Part shown: positions 63,914-64,000 of the stretch, in pieces
Layout of the letters: every line of letters begins with the position of its first letter
Position numbering within the stretch: position 1 is the stretch's first letter
Source of the DNA: Methanobrevibacter arboriphilus JCM 13429 = DSM 1125
Lineage (GTDB): Archaea; Methanobacteriota; Methanobacteria; Methanobacteriales; Methanobacteriaceae
DNA length: 64,000 bases
Direction of reading: 5' to 3'
Assembly (NCBI RefSeq): GCF_002072215.1
Contig: NZ_JXMW01000003.1
Location: 124,001-188,000 of the forward strand
The notes under the pieces: generated by a model
Told to the model about the DNA's origin: nothing
The model's database searches: none
Seen by the model: the letters and a program-made list of their open reading frames with translations, nothing else
Program-made: the position numbers and the translations under genes

Positions 63914-64000
63914 AATATCACTTAAAACTTAATTTAAATTTATATCAATGTCTAAGATATGTTAAATATTCGAAATATAAGAAATATCAAATATAAAAAT

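Overview
The window reads as the chromosome of a host-associated methanogenic archaeon of the order Methanobacteriales, most likely Methanobrevibacter. The evidence is the very low GC content, the archaeal genes L21e, Rpo4 and DUF655 beside rsmA/ksgA, Shine-Dalgarno sequences of the GGAGGTG type, archaeal BRE/TATA promoters, an insertion sequence resembling ISM1, and several giant secreted adhesin-like proteins. The genus is an inference from gene content; no search was possible.

Bases 1-16661 hold four adhesin-like protein (ALP) genes (the first cut by the window edge) and one tRNA-Arg(UCG). Bases 32414-43274 hold two more. All six use right-handed beta-helix repeats. They end in three ways: Ig-like domains followed by CARDB-like or DUF11-like modules, a Gly/Ser-rich wall spacer with a transmembrane anchor, or (13386-16661) no recognisable anchor.

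Bases 16662-32413 form an accessory island of small membrane proteins, TPR proteins and single-helix extracytoplasmic (PsbP-like) proteins in several paralogous and decaying copies. It also holds the tail of a large surface protein, an intact 1245-bp insertion sequence with 8-bp target duplications, four copies of a ~160-bp intergenic repeat, and degraded 3' halves of tRNA genes. The layout recalls polymorphic-toxin/immunity arrays; this is the window's best candidate for an undescribed system, but it is inference.

Bases 43553-49982 are minus-strand membrane transport genes: a sugar-phosphate-isomerase-like protein, a complete ECF transporter (S, fused A1-A2, T), and an ExbB/MotA-like proton channel with DUF2149 and DUF2162 partners behind a palindromic operator. 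Bases 50374-63913 are core genes: hisF, an 8-oxoguanine glycosylase, an ArsR-like regulator, a Nudix hydrolase, a MarR regulator with an MFS-CBS transporter sharing TGATATATCA operators, lysA-dapF, the conserved cluster L21e-rpo4-DUF655-rsmA-HemK-like methyltransferase, and a cyclophilin. Intergenic spacers throughout are AT-rich and carry many short tandem duplications, some of which copy the end of the preceding gene including its stop codon.
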